Positions 1 through 8,726 of a stretch of DNA of 64,000 nt are shown here, piece after piece. Within the stretch, counting starts at the first letter, position 1; each line of letters opens with the position of its first letter. The notes under the pieces were generated by a model, which was not told where the DNA came from, ran no database searches, and saw only the letters and a program-made list of their open reading frames with translations. The stretch is from Methylobacillus caricis. GTDB lineage: Bacteria > Pseudomonadota > Gammaproteobacteria > Burkholderiales > Methylophilaceae. The translations under genes were made by a program, and so were the position numbers. Location: NCBI RefSeq assembly GCF_020532705.1, contig NZ_JAJAVD010000001.1, positions 434,001 through 498,000 of the forward strand. The letters are read 5' to 3'.

Positions 1-182
1 GTGTGGATGCTGTTGAAGGCGGGTTCCTGCGCGTACACCACACACCTGGCCATGTGCCTGCTGAAGCGCTGGTGCAAGCAGCTGTCAGCCAGGGATGGGG
101 TTTGTTCCAGATCAATCCTGATCAGACCAGCCTTGAAGAAGTTTTCGTTCAATTAACATTCCAGGAACCAGCTGCTGCCTGA
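1..182 (+). CDS. ABC transporter ATP-binding protein, C-terminal end only
   Basis: Only about 59 codons are inside the window, read in the frame that stops with TGA at 180-182. The tail contains TSLEEVFVQLT, the C-terminal signature of GldA/NodI/NosF-type ATPases that work with ABC-2 permeases. Walker motifs would lie before base 1. The gene is followed by a permease, a GldG-like protein and a DUF4340 protein, so it is inferred to be the ATPase of that export system. Substrate unknown. Confidence 0.75.
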   Translation, partial: VDAVEGGFLRVHHTPGHVPAEALVQAAVSQGWGLFQINPDQTSLEEVFVQLTFQEPAAA

Positions 183-215
183 TAGGTGCAGTTTTCCCAA
201 GAGGGTGCTTCATTC

Positions 216-962
216 ATGATCATCAATATTGCCAGAAAAGAACTGAAGGGGCTGTTTTCCTCGCCCATGGGCTGGGTAATCCTGGCTTTGCTGCAGTTTG
301 TGTTCGCTACATTTTTCCTGATGGGTATAGACCAATACTTCCTGACCATGTCCGGTGCCATGCGCCCAGACCAGCGGATAGGCGTAACCGAATTTGTCGG
401 CAGCAATGTATTTGGCATCGCCTCCTTCATCATGCTGTTTGCAGTGCCCTTGCTCTCCATGCGGCTCATCAGTGAAGAGCGTCGCCAGCAAACCCTGCCA
501 TTTTTGTTCAGTGCGCCGTTGTCACTGACGGAGATAGTCCTGGGCAAGTTTTTTGGTTTAGTGACATTTCTCACGATTACCATCCTGTTGATCGGTTCCA
601 TGATGTTCTCACTTAACCTGTGGGCTGATATTGATACGGGGTTTGTGCTTTCCAATATTGCAGGTTTGTGGCTGCTGGTCGCTAGTTTCTGTGCGCTGGG
701 CATTTATGTTTCCAGCACCACCCAGCAACCCGTAGTGGCGGCAATCATTACCTTTGTTGCATTGTTCGCCTTGCTGCTGCTGGACCACTTCCTGGCAGGA
801 GATCCCAGCAATACGGTGGCCTACCTTTCCTTGATGAAGCACTTCGAGCCTTTTTCGCGCGGTCTGGTTGATACGCGAGACATTGCTTATTTCGTGTTGT
901 TTATCGTGACTTTCCTGACCCTGACTATCCGTAGACTGGATGCTGATCGCTTGCGTGGCTGA
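216..962 (+). CDS. ABC-2 type transporter permease (GldF-like)
   Basis: This 248-residue, mainly hydrophobic protein has about six membrane segments and the ABC-2 hallmark stretch LISEERRQQT after the second or third helix. It should form the inner-membrane channel driven by the ATPase ending at 182. An in-frame GTG at 186 would add ten residues but has no ribosome-binding site. The ATG at 216 follows GAGGG at 201-205, so I use it. With the GldG-like and DUF4340 genes it matches gliding-type ABC exporters, which also occur in non-gliding bacteria. What it exports cannot be told from sequence. Confidence 0.85.
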   Translation: MIINIARKELKGLFSSPMGWVILALLQFVFATFFLMGIDQYFLTMSGAMRPDQRIGVTEFVGSNVFGIASFIMLFAVPLLSMRLISEERRQQTLPFLFSAPLSLTEIVLGKFFGLVTFLTITILLIGSMMFSLNLWADIDTGFVLSNIAGLWLLVASFCALGIYVSSTTQQPVVAAIITFVALFALLLLDHFLAGDPSNTVAYLSLMKHFEPFSRGLVDTRDIAYFVLFIVTFLTLTIRRLDADRLRG

Positions 963-974
963 TCGAGAGACTTT

Positions 975-2348
975 ATGAAAACCAATCGCAAACTACGCTT
1001 TCAATTGTTCGTGCAGAACAGCTTTTTTGTTGTACTGTTTCTGGTGTTTATCTTCCTGATCGGCTTTCTGTCGCATGAGTACCATGCCAGCCGGGACGTT
1101 ACCCAGGGTAGCCGCAATACGCTGACTGAAGGCAGCGTTAACGTATTGAAGCAAATGAATGGGCCGATCACGATCACGGCCTATGTGACCAAGGATGAGT
1201 CTTACCGCAAGTTCATCCATAAGTTTGTCGAGCGTTACCAACGTGTGAAGCCTGATATCAAGCTGGAGTTCGTCAATCCGGCAGAAGAGCCGAAGGCGAC
1301 GCAGGATGCTGGTGTGCGCTCGGAAATCGAACTGGTGGTCGAGTTCAACAAGCGCACAGAACATATCGTGCCGCCACAGGCCTTCATTGAACAGGAAATG
1401 ACCAACCTGATGGTAAGGCTGTCGCGTACCAACCAGAATGCCATCATGTTCCTGGATGGGCATGGGGAGCGTAGCCTAATAGGTGTCAAGAACCATGATA
1501 TCGGAGATTTCGGCAAGCACTTGGAAAAGAAGGGTTTCAAGCTTGCCAATCCTGACCTGTTGATTGCCCAGGCCGTTCCACATAATGGTGCCATGTTGGT
1601 TATCGCCAGCCCGCAGGTTGACGTGACTGAAATTGAAGTCAAAAAGATCAAGGATTACCTCGATGCTGGCGGCAACCTGTTCTGGTTGATTGATGACGAG
1701 AAAAACCTGCATGGCTTGCAACCGGTTGCCGAGTACCTGGGCCTGGAATTGACCCCGGGGATGGTGGTGGATTTGTCAGCCAAGCAATATGGTGCGGATG
1801 CCAAGATCGCCTTTGCCAACCAGTATGGCGTGCACGCCATCACCAAGAACTTCATGTTGCGTACCTTGTTCCCGGAAGCGCGCATGCTTACTGCTGCAGG
1901 GACCTATGATAATGGCTGGCAGGTTTCCAATATTGTTGAAGTTGCACCTAATGGCTGGCTTGAAACCGGTGAAATCAATGACAAGGTCAGTTTCGACAAC
2001 AAGAAGGACATTCCCGGTCCTATCAATATTGCGGTAGCCATGGAGCGTAAATACGGCGAAAAGGGCCAGCGCGTGGTAGTGGTGGGTAATGGCAACTTCT
2101 TGTCCAATACCTTCCTGGGCAATGGTGGCAATCTCGACCTTGGCCTCAATATGGTCAACTGGCTTGCCGGTGATGACCGTTTGATCACGATCCAGCCCAA
2201 GCCACTGAAGGACGTCAACGTGATCATTCCTTCAGAAGGATGGTCCAATCTGTTGGCTCAGTCAGTGTTCCTCGGTTTCAGCCGAATCTTGCCGGTGGTG
2301 CTGGTCATTATTGGTGTGGTGATCTGGTGGAGGCGTCGCAAGGCATGA
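975..2348 (+). CDS. GldG-like ABC auxiliary protein
   Basis: The 457-residue protein has one N-terminal membrane helix (about residues 15-33), a long extracytoplasmic domain and a C-terminal helix (about 430-450) ending in WWRRRKA. This is the architecture of GldG and the ABC_transp_aux family, which accompany GldA/GldF-type transporters. It starts 12 bp after the permease stop and its TGA overlaps the ATG of the next gene, so translation is probably coupled. The family is thought to be an extracytoplasmic partner of the transporter. Its exact job in non-gliding bacteria is unknown. Confidence 0.8.
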   Translation: MKTNRKLRFQLFVQNSFFVVLFLVFIFLIGFLSHEYHASRDVTQGSRNTLTEGSVNVLKQMNGPITITAYVTKDESYRKFIHKFVERYQRVKPDIKLEFVNPAEEPKATQDAGVRSEIELVVEFNKRTEHIVPPQAFIEQEMTNLMVRLSRTNQNAIMFLDGHGERSLIGVKNHDIGDFGKHLEKKGFKLANPDLLIAQAVPHNGAMLVIASPQVDVTEIEVKKIKDYLDAGGNLFWLIDDEKNLHGLQPVAEYLGLELTPGMVVDLSAKQYGADAKIAFANQYGVHAITKNFMLRTLFPEARMLTAAGTYDNGWQVSNIVEVAPNGWLETGEINDKVSFDNKKDIPGPINIAVAMERKYGEKGQRVVVVGNGNFLSNTFLGNGGNLDLGLNMVNWLAGDDRLITIQPKPLKDVNVIIPSEGWSNLLAQSVFLGFSRILPVVLVIIGVVIWWRRRKA

Positions 2349-3226
2349 GAGCACGTTGGCTGGTTAACTTTGCACTGCTGCTGGTGATTGCCGGGATTGT
2401 TGCATTCCTCTATCTCAGGCCGCAGCAAAAGGAAGAATCCGTACAGCAATATCCGGTGTCTGCGCTCAAGCTTGCTGATTTCAGCAGGCTGAGTATAGAG
2501 TTTCCTGCCAAGGCACCCGTGGTGTTTGATAAGGTGGATGGGTTCTGGTACCTGTCCCAGCCTTACAAGGCTCGCGCAGACCAGATGACGGTACAACGTA
2601 TTGTCTCCATTGTGGCTGCCAACAGTCCGGATCAATTTCCTGCCAATGACCTTGCGCGCTTTGGCCTGGATAATCCGCGTCTCAAGATCAAGCTTGATAA
2701 TGAAGAGTTTTTGTTCGGTATCTATAATCCTGTCAGTTCCGAGCAGTATGTGGCTTACAAGGATGCAGTCTATCTGGTGCCGCCTATCTATTCTGAGACT
2801 GCTGCCACGCAGGTTGTCGAGCTACTGGACAAAAGCCCGCTGAGGCCCGGGGAAAAAGTCGCGGGTTTCGATTTCTCCAGGCTGGAGCAATGGGAAGAAG
2901 TGCGTTTGCAGGTGGACCTGGCTGATGATGGCAAATGGAAGGTGTCCCTGGAAAATGCCAAGCCGGACCAGAATGCCATGAACGAATGGTATGAAAGTTA
3001 TTGGAGTAAGATCCGTGCTACCGCGGTGGAGCCGTATACACCGGATCGCAAGGCCACTTATCCTTCATTCTCGGTCAAGCTCAAGGGTGGCAAGAGTGTG
3101 CATTTTGACAAGTTGCAGGAAGCGCCGGAGATGATTATAGGGCGTCCTGATGAGGGAATGCGTTATCATTTCCCATCCGATATCGGCTTTACCTTGCTGA
3201 ACCCACCTATAGGTCTTGCCAACTAA
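2345..3226 (+). CDS. DUF4340 domain-containing protein
   Basis: A 293-residue protein with one N-terminal membrane anchor (about residues 5-20) followed by a soluble, presumably periplasmic region with the pattern of DUF4340 proteins. These are regularly encoded directly after GldG-like genes. The open frame extends upstream to 2240, but the ATG at 2345 overlaps the GldG-like stop codon (ATGA) and gives a clean signal anchor, so it is the likely start. Last gene of the export operon. No catalytic residues were recognised and function is unknown. Confidence 0.75.
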   Translation: MRARWLVNFALLLVIAGIVAFLYLRPQQKEESVQQYPVSALKLADFSRLSIEFPAKAPVVFDKVDGFWYLSQPYKARADQMTVQRIVSIVAANSPDQFPANDLARFGLDNPRLKIKLDNEEFLFGIYNPVSSEQYVAYKDAVYLVPPIYSETAATQVVELLDKSPLRPGEKVAGFDFSRLEQWEEVRLQVDLADDGKWKVSLENAKPDQNAMNEWYESYWSKIRATAVEPYTPDRKATYPSFSVKLKGGKSVHFDKLQEAPEMIIGRPDEGMRYHFPSDIGFTLLNPPIGLAN

Positions 3227-3250
3227 GGCCAGACACTCAAGCCAGTATTA

Positions 3251-4066
3251 ATGCCAGAGCTACCAGAAGTTGAAGTGACCCGCCGCGGCTTGGTGCCGCT
3301 TCTGGGACAGGTTGTCGCACAGGTCATTGTGCGACAACCTTCAATGCGCTGGCCCATTCCCGATCATCTCCAGCAAACCCTGGTAGATAAGAAGCTGCTT
3401 GAACTCAGTCGTCGCGGCAAATATATTATTGCCCGGTTTGAAAGTGGCGCGCTGATACTCCATCTCGGCATGTCTGGCAGGCTCTGCTTGCTACAGTGTG
3501 ATATCCAGCCAGAAAAGCATGATCATTTTGATATCCATTTCACGGATGGCCGTGTGATGCGTCTACGGGATCCCCGACGTTTTGGGGCTGTGCTCTGGGC
3601 GGGGCTGGATCCAGCCACCCATGCGCTCTTGAGTGTACTCGGGCCGGAACCGCTTGATGACGTCTTTACTGGTACCTGGCTATATAGCCAGATCCGCACC
3701 CGCAGTTCCTGTATCAAGAACGTGATCATGGATAGCCATCTGGTGGTGGGGGTGGGTAATATCTATGCAAGCGAGTCATTGTTCCGTGCTCGCATTCATC
3801 CCGAGAAGGCAGCCAACCAGCTGGGACTGCCCGAATGCGAAAGACTGGTTGCAGAGATCAAGGCTACTTTGCACGACGCCTTGCAGGCTGGTGGGAGCAG
3901 TTTGCGCGACTTTTTTGGTGCGGACGGCAATCCTGGTTATTTCCAGCAAGAGTATTTTGTTTATGGCCGTACTGGCCAGCCTTGCAAGATTTGCGGGACT
4001 CCTATACTCAGCATCAGGTTGGGACAACGCTCCACTTTCTACTGTCCGCATTGCCAGAAAAGGTAA
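3251..4066 (+). CDS. mutM: Formamidopyrimidine-DNA glycosylase
   Basis: MutM (Fpg) removes 8-oxoguanine and formamidopyrimidines from DNA and cuts the abasic site. At 271 residues it has the usual family length. The N-terminus PELPEVE supplies the catalytic proline (P1 after Met removal) and glutamate. The C-terminus carries the Fpg zinc finger C-x2-C-x16-C-x2-C that binds DNA. It lies 25 bp after the DUF4340 gene and may share its transcript. No anomaly seen. Confidence 0.97.
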   Translation: MPELPEVEVTRRGLVPLLGQVVAQVIVRQPSMRWPIPDHLQQTLVDKKLLELSRRGKYIIARFESGALILHLGMSGRLCLLQCDIQPEKHDHFDIHFTDGRVMRLRDPRRFGAVLWAGLDPATHALLSVLGPEPLDDVFTGTWLYSQIRTRSSCIKNVIMDSHLVVGVGNIYASESLFRARIHPEKAANQLGLPECERLVAEIKATLHDALQAGGSSLRDFFGADGNPGYFQQEYFVYGRTGQPCKICGTPILSIRLGQRSTFYCPHCQKR

Positions 4067-4363
4067 TCTGATTTAACGAGCTCTGACTGGATGATCTTCA
4101 TGCTTGTCTGCTAGAGCAGGTTATGATTCTGAACAGTGATCTCTTAATCGTATGCCATATCTACTACATGGTATTTGCTGTAAATAGCCATTGGTTGATG
4201 ATGAATTCCAACTTCAATCCTGGCTATATCCTTCATCATTTTCTGCCTGATTACTCTGTATTGACCATCTGTTATGGCTGGGAGAATTTCCCAACAATGC
4301 CCGGATTTCGGGAATTTTTCTAAATTGTATTGCGAAAAAATAATATCGCAGCCATACTACATT

Positions 4364-4383
4364 AATATACAGATCTGTATATT
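4364..4383. promoter_or_regulatory. 20-bp perfect palindrome upstream of mxa operon 1
   Basis: The AT-rich gap 4067-4417 holds no convincing gene. At 4364-4383 lies aatatacagatctgtatatt, a perfect 20-bp palindrome centred about 45 bp before the ATG at 4418. Its position fits an operator or activator site for the operon. No equivalent is present upstream of the second operon. The regulator is unknown. Confidence 0.5.
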
Positions 4384-4417
4384 TTATCCTACCGTTTATT
4401 CAAGATTAGGAAGTGAC

Positions 4418-5455
4418 ATGGCAAGTGCAGCTATCGATACCCAGTTGGCAGATTGGAGAACCCGTGCCCTGAAACTGGAAAATGAGGTTCAGGGCGTGAT
4501 CGTGGGCCAGGACGCCGCCATACGACTGATCAATATTGCAATTTTCGCAAGAGGCCATGTGATGCTCGAGGGCGGGGTCGGGGTAGGCAAGACCACGCTG
4601 TTGCAATCCGTGGCTCGTGGCATAGGCGGCGCTTATGAGCGTATTGAGGGTACGGTGGACCTGATGCCTAACGACTTGGTCTATCACACTTTTCTTGGCC
4701 CCGAAGGTCGCCCGCAGATTGACGAAGGCCCTTTGTTACGCGCTGGCGAAAAACTTTCCGTATTCTTCTTCAATGAAATCAACCGCGCCCGTCCTCAGGT
4801 ACATGCACTGATGCTGCGTGTGATGGCGGAACGCCATCTACATGCATTCAAGAAAGAATATCGTTTGCCGCACATGGTGGTATTTGCTGACCGCAACCAA
4901 GTGGAGAAGAATGAAACCTTTGAAATTCCATCGGCTGCGCGTGACCGCTTCATGATGGAAATTGCGATTGATATCCCGGACGACCGCGAGCTGCGCAAGT
5001 CCCTGGTATTCGATACCAAGTTCCAGCATGCAGAGAAGCTCACGCAAAAAGTGGAGTCAGGCCTGCTGGCATTTGACCAGTTGAATGACTTTTCCGATGT
5101 GGTGCAAAACCATGTGCAGTCATCTCCTGCGCTGGAAGAATATGTCATGGACTTATGGTCTGCGACACAAAAACCTGAAAGTTTTGGCATAGCGCTTGAC
5201 GGGGTGGATATGCACCGTTTGATTCAGGCTGGTGCCAGCCCGCGTGGCATGGGCATGCTGTTGAAGGCTGCACGTGTACATGCATGGCTCATGAATCGTG
5301 ACTACCTGTACCCTGAGGATATCCATGCCGTGTTCCATGAGGTAATTGCGCACAGAATGGTGTTCAACTCCATGTATGAAAGCCGTCGTACATTGCTATC
5401 GCGGCAATTGACGGCAAAGATCCTGGAAACTGTGGCAGTGCCAGCCAAGTCCTGA
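4418..5455 (+). CDS. mxaR: MoxR-family AAA+ ATPase, MxaR-like (operon 1)
   Basis: A 345-residue MoxR-type AAA+ ATPase, the first gene of an R-S-A-C-K-L set known from methanol-dehydrogenase maturation clusters. Walker A is GGVGVGKT at residues 52-59. The Walker B position reads FFFNEINR, with Asn119 where MoxR proteins normally have Asp before the catalytic Glu120. Upstream in-frame codons exist to 4274, but the ATG at 4418 follows AGGAAG and the product then matches the length and start of the paralogue at 57581. MoxR ATPases are thought to act as chaperones together with vWA proteins, several of which follow here. The precise role in MDH maturation is inference. Confidence 0.85.
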   Translation: MASAAIDTQLADWRTRALKLENEVQGVIVGQDAAIRLINIAIFARGHVMLEGGVGVGKTTLLQSVARGIGGAYERIEGTVDLMPNDLVYHTFLGPEGRPQIDEGPLLRAGEKLSVFFFNEINRARPQVHALMLRVMAERHLHAFKKEYRLPHMVVFADRNQVEKNETFEIPSAARDRFMMEIAIDIPDDRELRKSLVFDTKFQHAEKLTQKVESGLLAFDQLNDFSDVVQNHVQSSPALEEYVMDLWSATQKPESFGIALDGVDMHRLIQAGASPRGMGMLLKAARVHAWLMNRDYLYPEDIHAVFHEVIAHRMVFNSMYESRRTLLSRQLTAKILETVAVPAKS

Positions 5456-5459
5456 GACC

Positions 5460-6323
5460 ATGATACCCGCTTACGTCAAGCCATTTGCCTATCAGATTCC
5501 CTGGAAGTCCGCCAGTGTGCACTCAGGCGATCATCTGGGGATACAACGCGGCCTCGGCTTTGAGTACAAGGGCAATACCTCCTTGGTCGACTATCCTGAC
5601 CTGAGACGCATGGATCTGCGCCAGACCTTGCGTGATCCCTATGAGCAAGTGCAGGTGAGATTGTTCAATCATGACTCGATTACGCCGGTCTATGCAGTGT
5701 GTGATCTTTCCAGCTCCATGCTGTTCAAGGGTGGCAAGCGCAAGATCGAGCTGGTGATGGAGATTGCCGCTTCAGTGGCTTTTTCGGTTTCGGCGGAAAA
5801 CGATATTTTCGGGCTGATTGGTTATGATCAACATGTATTGGATGATTACGTGCTGCCGTTGAGCTACCAGGTACATGAGGCGCTGGAGCGGATCGAGTCA
5901 TTTGCCAGTATCAACAGTTTTGGAAAGGGGTCCGCCGGTGTGCTAGAAGCAGCGCAGTACCTGAGCCAGAACAAGGGGTTGGTATTCTGGATATCGGACT
6001 TTCACATGCCACTTTCCATGATAGAGCAGGCCATGAACATGTTCTCCCAGCACCAGGTGGTGCCGGTTGTATTGTGGGAAGAGCAGGAGTTTCGCAAACT
6101 GCCACGGTTTGGCCTGGGTACCATGATAGATCCTGAAACTGGGAGGGACCGCACGATTTTCTTCCGGGAGTCCATCCGGGCCAAATTCATAGAGGCCTTC
6201 GAGCAACGGCGGCAGGTGCTCGAGGACTTGTTCCTGGCATTTGAAAGCCCTCCACATTTTGTCAGCGGCGAGTTCCAGCCTGACGCCATGACCCAATACT
6301 TTGAAAAGTATATGACAGCATGA
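5460..6323 (+). CDS. mxaS: DUF58 protein, MxaS-like (operon 1)
   Basis: A 287-residue soluble protein of the DUF58 type, which normally partners MoxR ATPases. A von Willebrand-like metal site is visible as D82-L-S84-S-S86 (CDLSSSM). It starts 4 bp after mxaR and overlaps the mxaA start by 4 bp, so the operon is tightly coupled. The family role in methanol oxidation is poorly defined. MxaS is placed here by order and similarity to the second copy at 58627. Confidence 0.82.
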   Translation: MIPAYVKPFAYQIPWKSASVHSGDHLGIQRGLGFEYKGNTSLVDYPDLRRMDLRQTLRDPYEQVQVRLFNHDSITPVYAVCDLSSSMLFKGGKRKIELVMEIAASVAFSVSAENDIFGLIGYDQHVLDDYVLPLSYQVHEALERIESFASINSFGKGSAGVLEAAQYLSQNKGLVFWISDFHMPLSMIEQAMNMFSQHQVVPVVLWEEQEFRKLPRFGLGTMIDPETGRDRTIFFRESIRAKFIEAFEQRRQVLEDLFLAFESPPHFVSGEFQPDAMTQYFEKYMTA

Positions 6324-7228
6324 AAAAAGTAACGATTTTATGGTTGATGCTCACCAGCATTACCTTCCCCATCTTGGTACAGGCAGCAGAAGAGCCTGCC
6401 AGCCTGATCAGTGTAGCCAATCCGCGCATCAGCACCGGGATTCATATTGGTGACGTATTGCAGCGAGAGATCCAGCTGGAGGCAAAAGCCCCATACCAAC
6501 TGTCCATGACGGCGCTGCCCAAGAAAGGGGAGCGCAACCAGGGTGTGGAGCTGGTAGATATCGGCGTGCATACCGAGAAAACAGGGGATGGCAATCGCTA
6601 TTCGGTGAGTCTGAGTTACCAGATATTCAGTACGGGCCAATTGCCCAAGGTGCTGCGCCTGCCAGAAACTGCACTGGCACTTACCGGTGGCCAGGAGGCT
6701 GCCGCGATCAATGTTCCAGCATGGCAGTTCTGGTTTTCACCCTTGGTGACGGGCAGTATCCATACTGCCAGAGACAATATTCAGCCGCAGATCAAGCCGT
6801 CTCTGGTTGACAGTGATGCGCACAGGTTGAGATTCGTCTTGGCGCTGGTGGCATTGATGACAGGATTGGCCGGCCTGGTGTATGTGAATGCGGACAAGCG
6901 TTGGTTGCCATTCATGGGCGGTGAGTTTTCACAGGCTTATCGCAAGTTGCGCAAGCTGCCGAAAAAAGCCGGCCAGGAGCAACAGGCACTGCAATATGTG
7001 CACCAAGCCTTCAATCAGGTCTATGGACGTTCACTCTTCCGCAAAAACCTGGGGCAGTTTTTTGCCGCATATCCTGAATACAGCCCGATGCGGAATGAGA
7101 TTGATGCGTTTTTTGTACGTTCTGAAACCTTGCTGTTTACCACACAGCCTGTAGATGCTGCGCAGTTTATCCAGGATGCACAGCATTTCTGCCGCAGTCT
7201 CCGGGATTGCGAACGGAGAGTGGCATGA
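6320..7228 (+). CDS. mxaA: MxaA-like periplasmic/membrane protein (operon 1)
   Basis: The 302-residue product begins with a signal peptide (KK followed by a hydrophobic stretch ending VQA, about residue 22). A beta-rich periplasmic region follows, then one membrane helix around residues 172-191 and a cytoplasmic tail. MxaA is known to be needed for calcium insertion into PQQ methanol dehydrogenase. Assignment rests on gene order between the DUF58 and first vWA genes and on the paralogue at 59487. The ATG overlaps the mxaS stop. Confidence 0.8.
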   Translation: MKKVTILWLMLTSITFPILVQAAEEPASLISVANPRISTGIHIGDVLQREIQLEAKAPYQLSMTALPKKGERNQGVELVDIGVHTEKTGDGNRYSVSLSYQIFSTGQLPKVLRLPETALALTGGQEAAAINVPAWQFWFSPLVTGSIHTARDNIQPQIKPSLVDSDAHRLRFVLALVALMTGLAGLVYVNADKRWLPFMGGEFSQAYRKLRKLPKKAGQEQQALQYVHQAFNQVYGRSLFRKNLGQFFAAYPEYSPMRNEIDAFFVRSETLLFTTQPVDAAQFIQDAQHFCRSLRDCERRVA

Positions 7229-8205
7229 GTTTAATGCATCCCTGGGCCTTGCTGCTGTTGCCGCTTGCCTTGGTGCCATTCTGGCTGAAAAGCCTGGAGG
7301 GGCAACGCTATTCATGGCTGGAAATGGTGCCGGAAGATAAATTCTCGGACAACATCAACCTGCTGTTGAAAGCAGTCACTGCCATCGTACTTTTAAGTAT
7401 AGTGCTTGCGCTTGCGTCGCCGCAGGGCAAGGACAAGATCGTGCGCAAGGTGGGGAAAGGCGCGCAAACCGTGATGGTGATAGACCGCAGCGTAAGCATG
7501 GATCATCCCTTTGCCGGCGATGCGACCAGTGGACGGGCTGGCGAGATCAAGTCTGCCGCTGCCCGCCGCTTGATTACGCAGTTTATCGACTCCAGACCAG
7601 ATGACATGATGGGCGTGGTGGCGTTCACCAACTCGGCGCTTTATGGTGTGAAGATCACCGCTAACCGTGATGCCATTCATGCTGCCATCAATGCAGCTAC
7701 CAGTGCGGGCATCAACCAGACCAATATAGGGGCAGGTATTACCCAGGCGAGCACTTTGTTTGACAGTATCCAGAGCTCCGGATCGCGAGCCATCATCCTG
7801 CTTTCTGACGGTGCCGGCAAGCTCAGTCCAAGGGTGAAAGAGCGAATCAGGGAGGAACTCAAGACCAAGGGCATCAACCTCTATTGGATCGTGTTGCGCG
7901 AACCGGACGACATCAGCATTTTCGGCAAGCGCACCTACCCAGCAGGCGAAGGCCCGGCGGCTATACAGCTGGACCGCTTCTTCAAGTCCCTCAAGATTAC
8001 CTACAAGGCTTACGAGGCAGATAACCCTGTGGCATTGCAGACTGCTATCCAGGATATTGATAGCCGCGAGAAAAACATTATCCAGTATTCAGTGACAGTG
8101 CCCGGCCATGATTATTCGCGGGACCTGATACTACTGGCCATGGTATTGAGCATAGGCATGCTCGTCATCAAAAACTTCAGGGTGCATACATGGGAAACCG
8201 CATAA
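7225..8205 (+). CDS. mxaC: vWA-domain membrane protein, MxaC-like (operon 1)
   Basis: A 326-residue BatA-like protein: two N-terminal membrane helices (about 7-22 and 49-64), a vWA domain with intact MIDAS start D87-x-S89-x-S91 (DRSVSMD), and a final helix near the C-terminus. The vWA domain probably faces the periplasm or membrane surface and binds a divalent metal. ATG 7225 overlaps the mxaA stop. An earlier in-frame ATG at 7207 lies inside mxaA and is less likely. Strongly similar to 60395-61375. Confidence 0.84.
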   Translation: MSLMHPWALLLLPLALVPFWLKSLEGQRYSWLEMVPEDKFSDNINLLLKAVTAIVLLSIVLALASPQGKDKIVRKVGKGAQTVMVIDRSVSMDHPFAGDATSGRAGEIKSAAARRLITQFIDSRPDDMMGVVAFTNSALYGVKITANRDAIHAAINAATSAGINQTNIGAGITQASTLFDSIQSSGSRAIILLSDGAGKLSPRVKERIREELKTKGINLYWIVLREPDDISIFGKRTYPAGEGPAAIQLDRFFKSLKITYKAYEADNPVALQTAIQDIDSREKNIIQYSVTVPGHDYSRDLILLAMVLSIGMLVIKNFRVHTWETA

Positions 8206-8726
8206 AAGGGATTAACCTCTTTCTCGGCTTGCTGCTATTGGCAGGGTCGGCTGGCGCTGTCTATGAGGGCAGCCAATGGTGGCGGGCTGAGCAGGCGAAC
8301 CGCCAGATAAGACAGAGCGAATTGGTAGGCAGTGATGCCTACCCCCTGCAAAAGAAGTTCATGGCCGCCTACAAACTAGGGCAGTCTGGCGATCACAAGC
8401 ATGCCGTGCAGAGCTACAGCCAGTTGCTGGAAACTGCACCCGCCCAATCCGATCAGGCCTTGATTCAGTACAACATCGGGAACAATCTATTATTGTCGGG
8501 CTTGAAGCGTCGCCTCAATGATGATGGCAGCCTCAAGGATGAGGCCAAGTATGATTTGTCGCAGGCACGGATTGCCTATGAACAGGCATTAAGGCTTGAT
8601 CCGGCTGCGCGCATGGCTAAATTCAATCTCAGTCTGCTATTGCTGGTGCTGCCAGACGGCATTCAAGGCCTGCAAAAAGAGCAGGCTGGCATGGAGTTGA
8701 GTAATATTCCCGTGGGCCTGCCATGA
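8190..8726 (+). CDS. mxaK: TPR-like membrane protein, MxaK-like (operon 1)
   Basis: A 178-residue protein with an N-terminal membrane anchor (about residues 8-25) and a helical region resembling tetratricopeptide repeats (YNIGNNLLLSG, AYEQALRLDP), similar in design to BatC. MxaK is linked with MxaA and MxaL to calcium incorporation into methanol dehydrogenase. It overlaps the end of mxaC by 16 bp and the start of mxaL by 4 bp. The C-terminus MELSNIPVGLP is nearly identical to that of the second copy (MELSNLPIGLP), marking a conserved tail. Confidence 0.8.
   Translation: MGNRIKGINLFLGLLLLAGSAGAVYEGSQWWRAEQANRQIRQSELVGSDAYPLQKKFMAAYKLGQSGDHKHAVQSYSQLLETAPAQSDQALIQYNIGNNLLLSGLKRRLNDDGSLKDEAKYDLSQARIAYEQALRLDPAARMAKFNLSLLLLVLPDGIQGLQKEQAGMELSNIPVGLP

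Noticed and set aside
4123-4323. 66-codon frame in the gap before mxa operon 1
   Set aside because: No ribosome-binding site, AT-rich random-looking composition, and it covers the likely promoter region.
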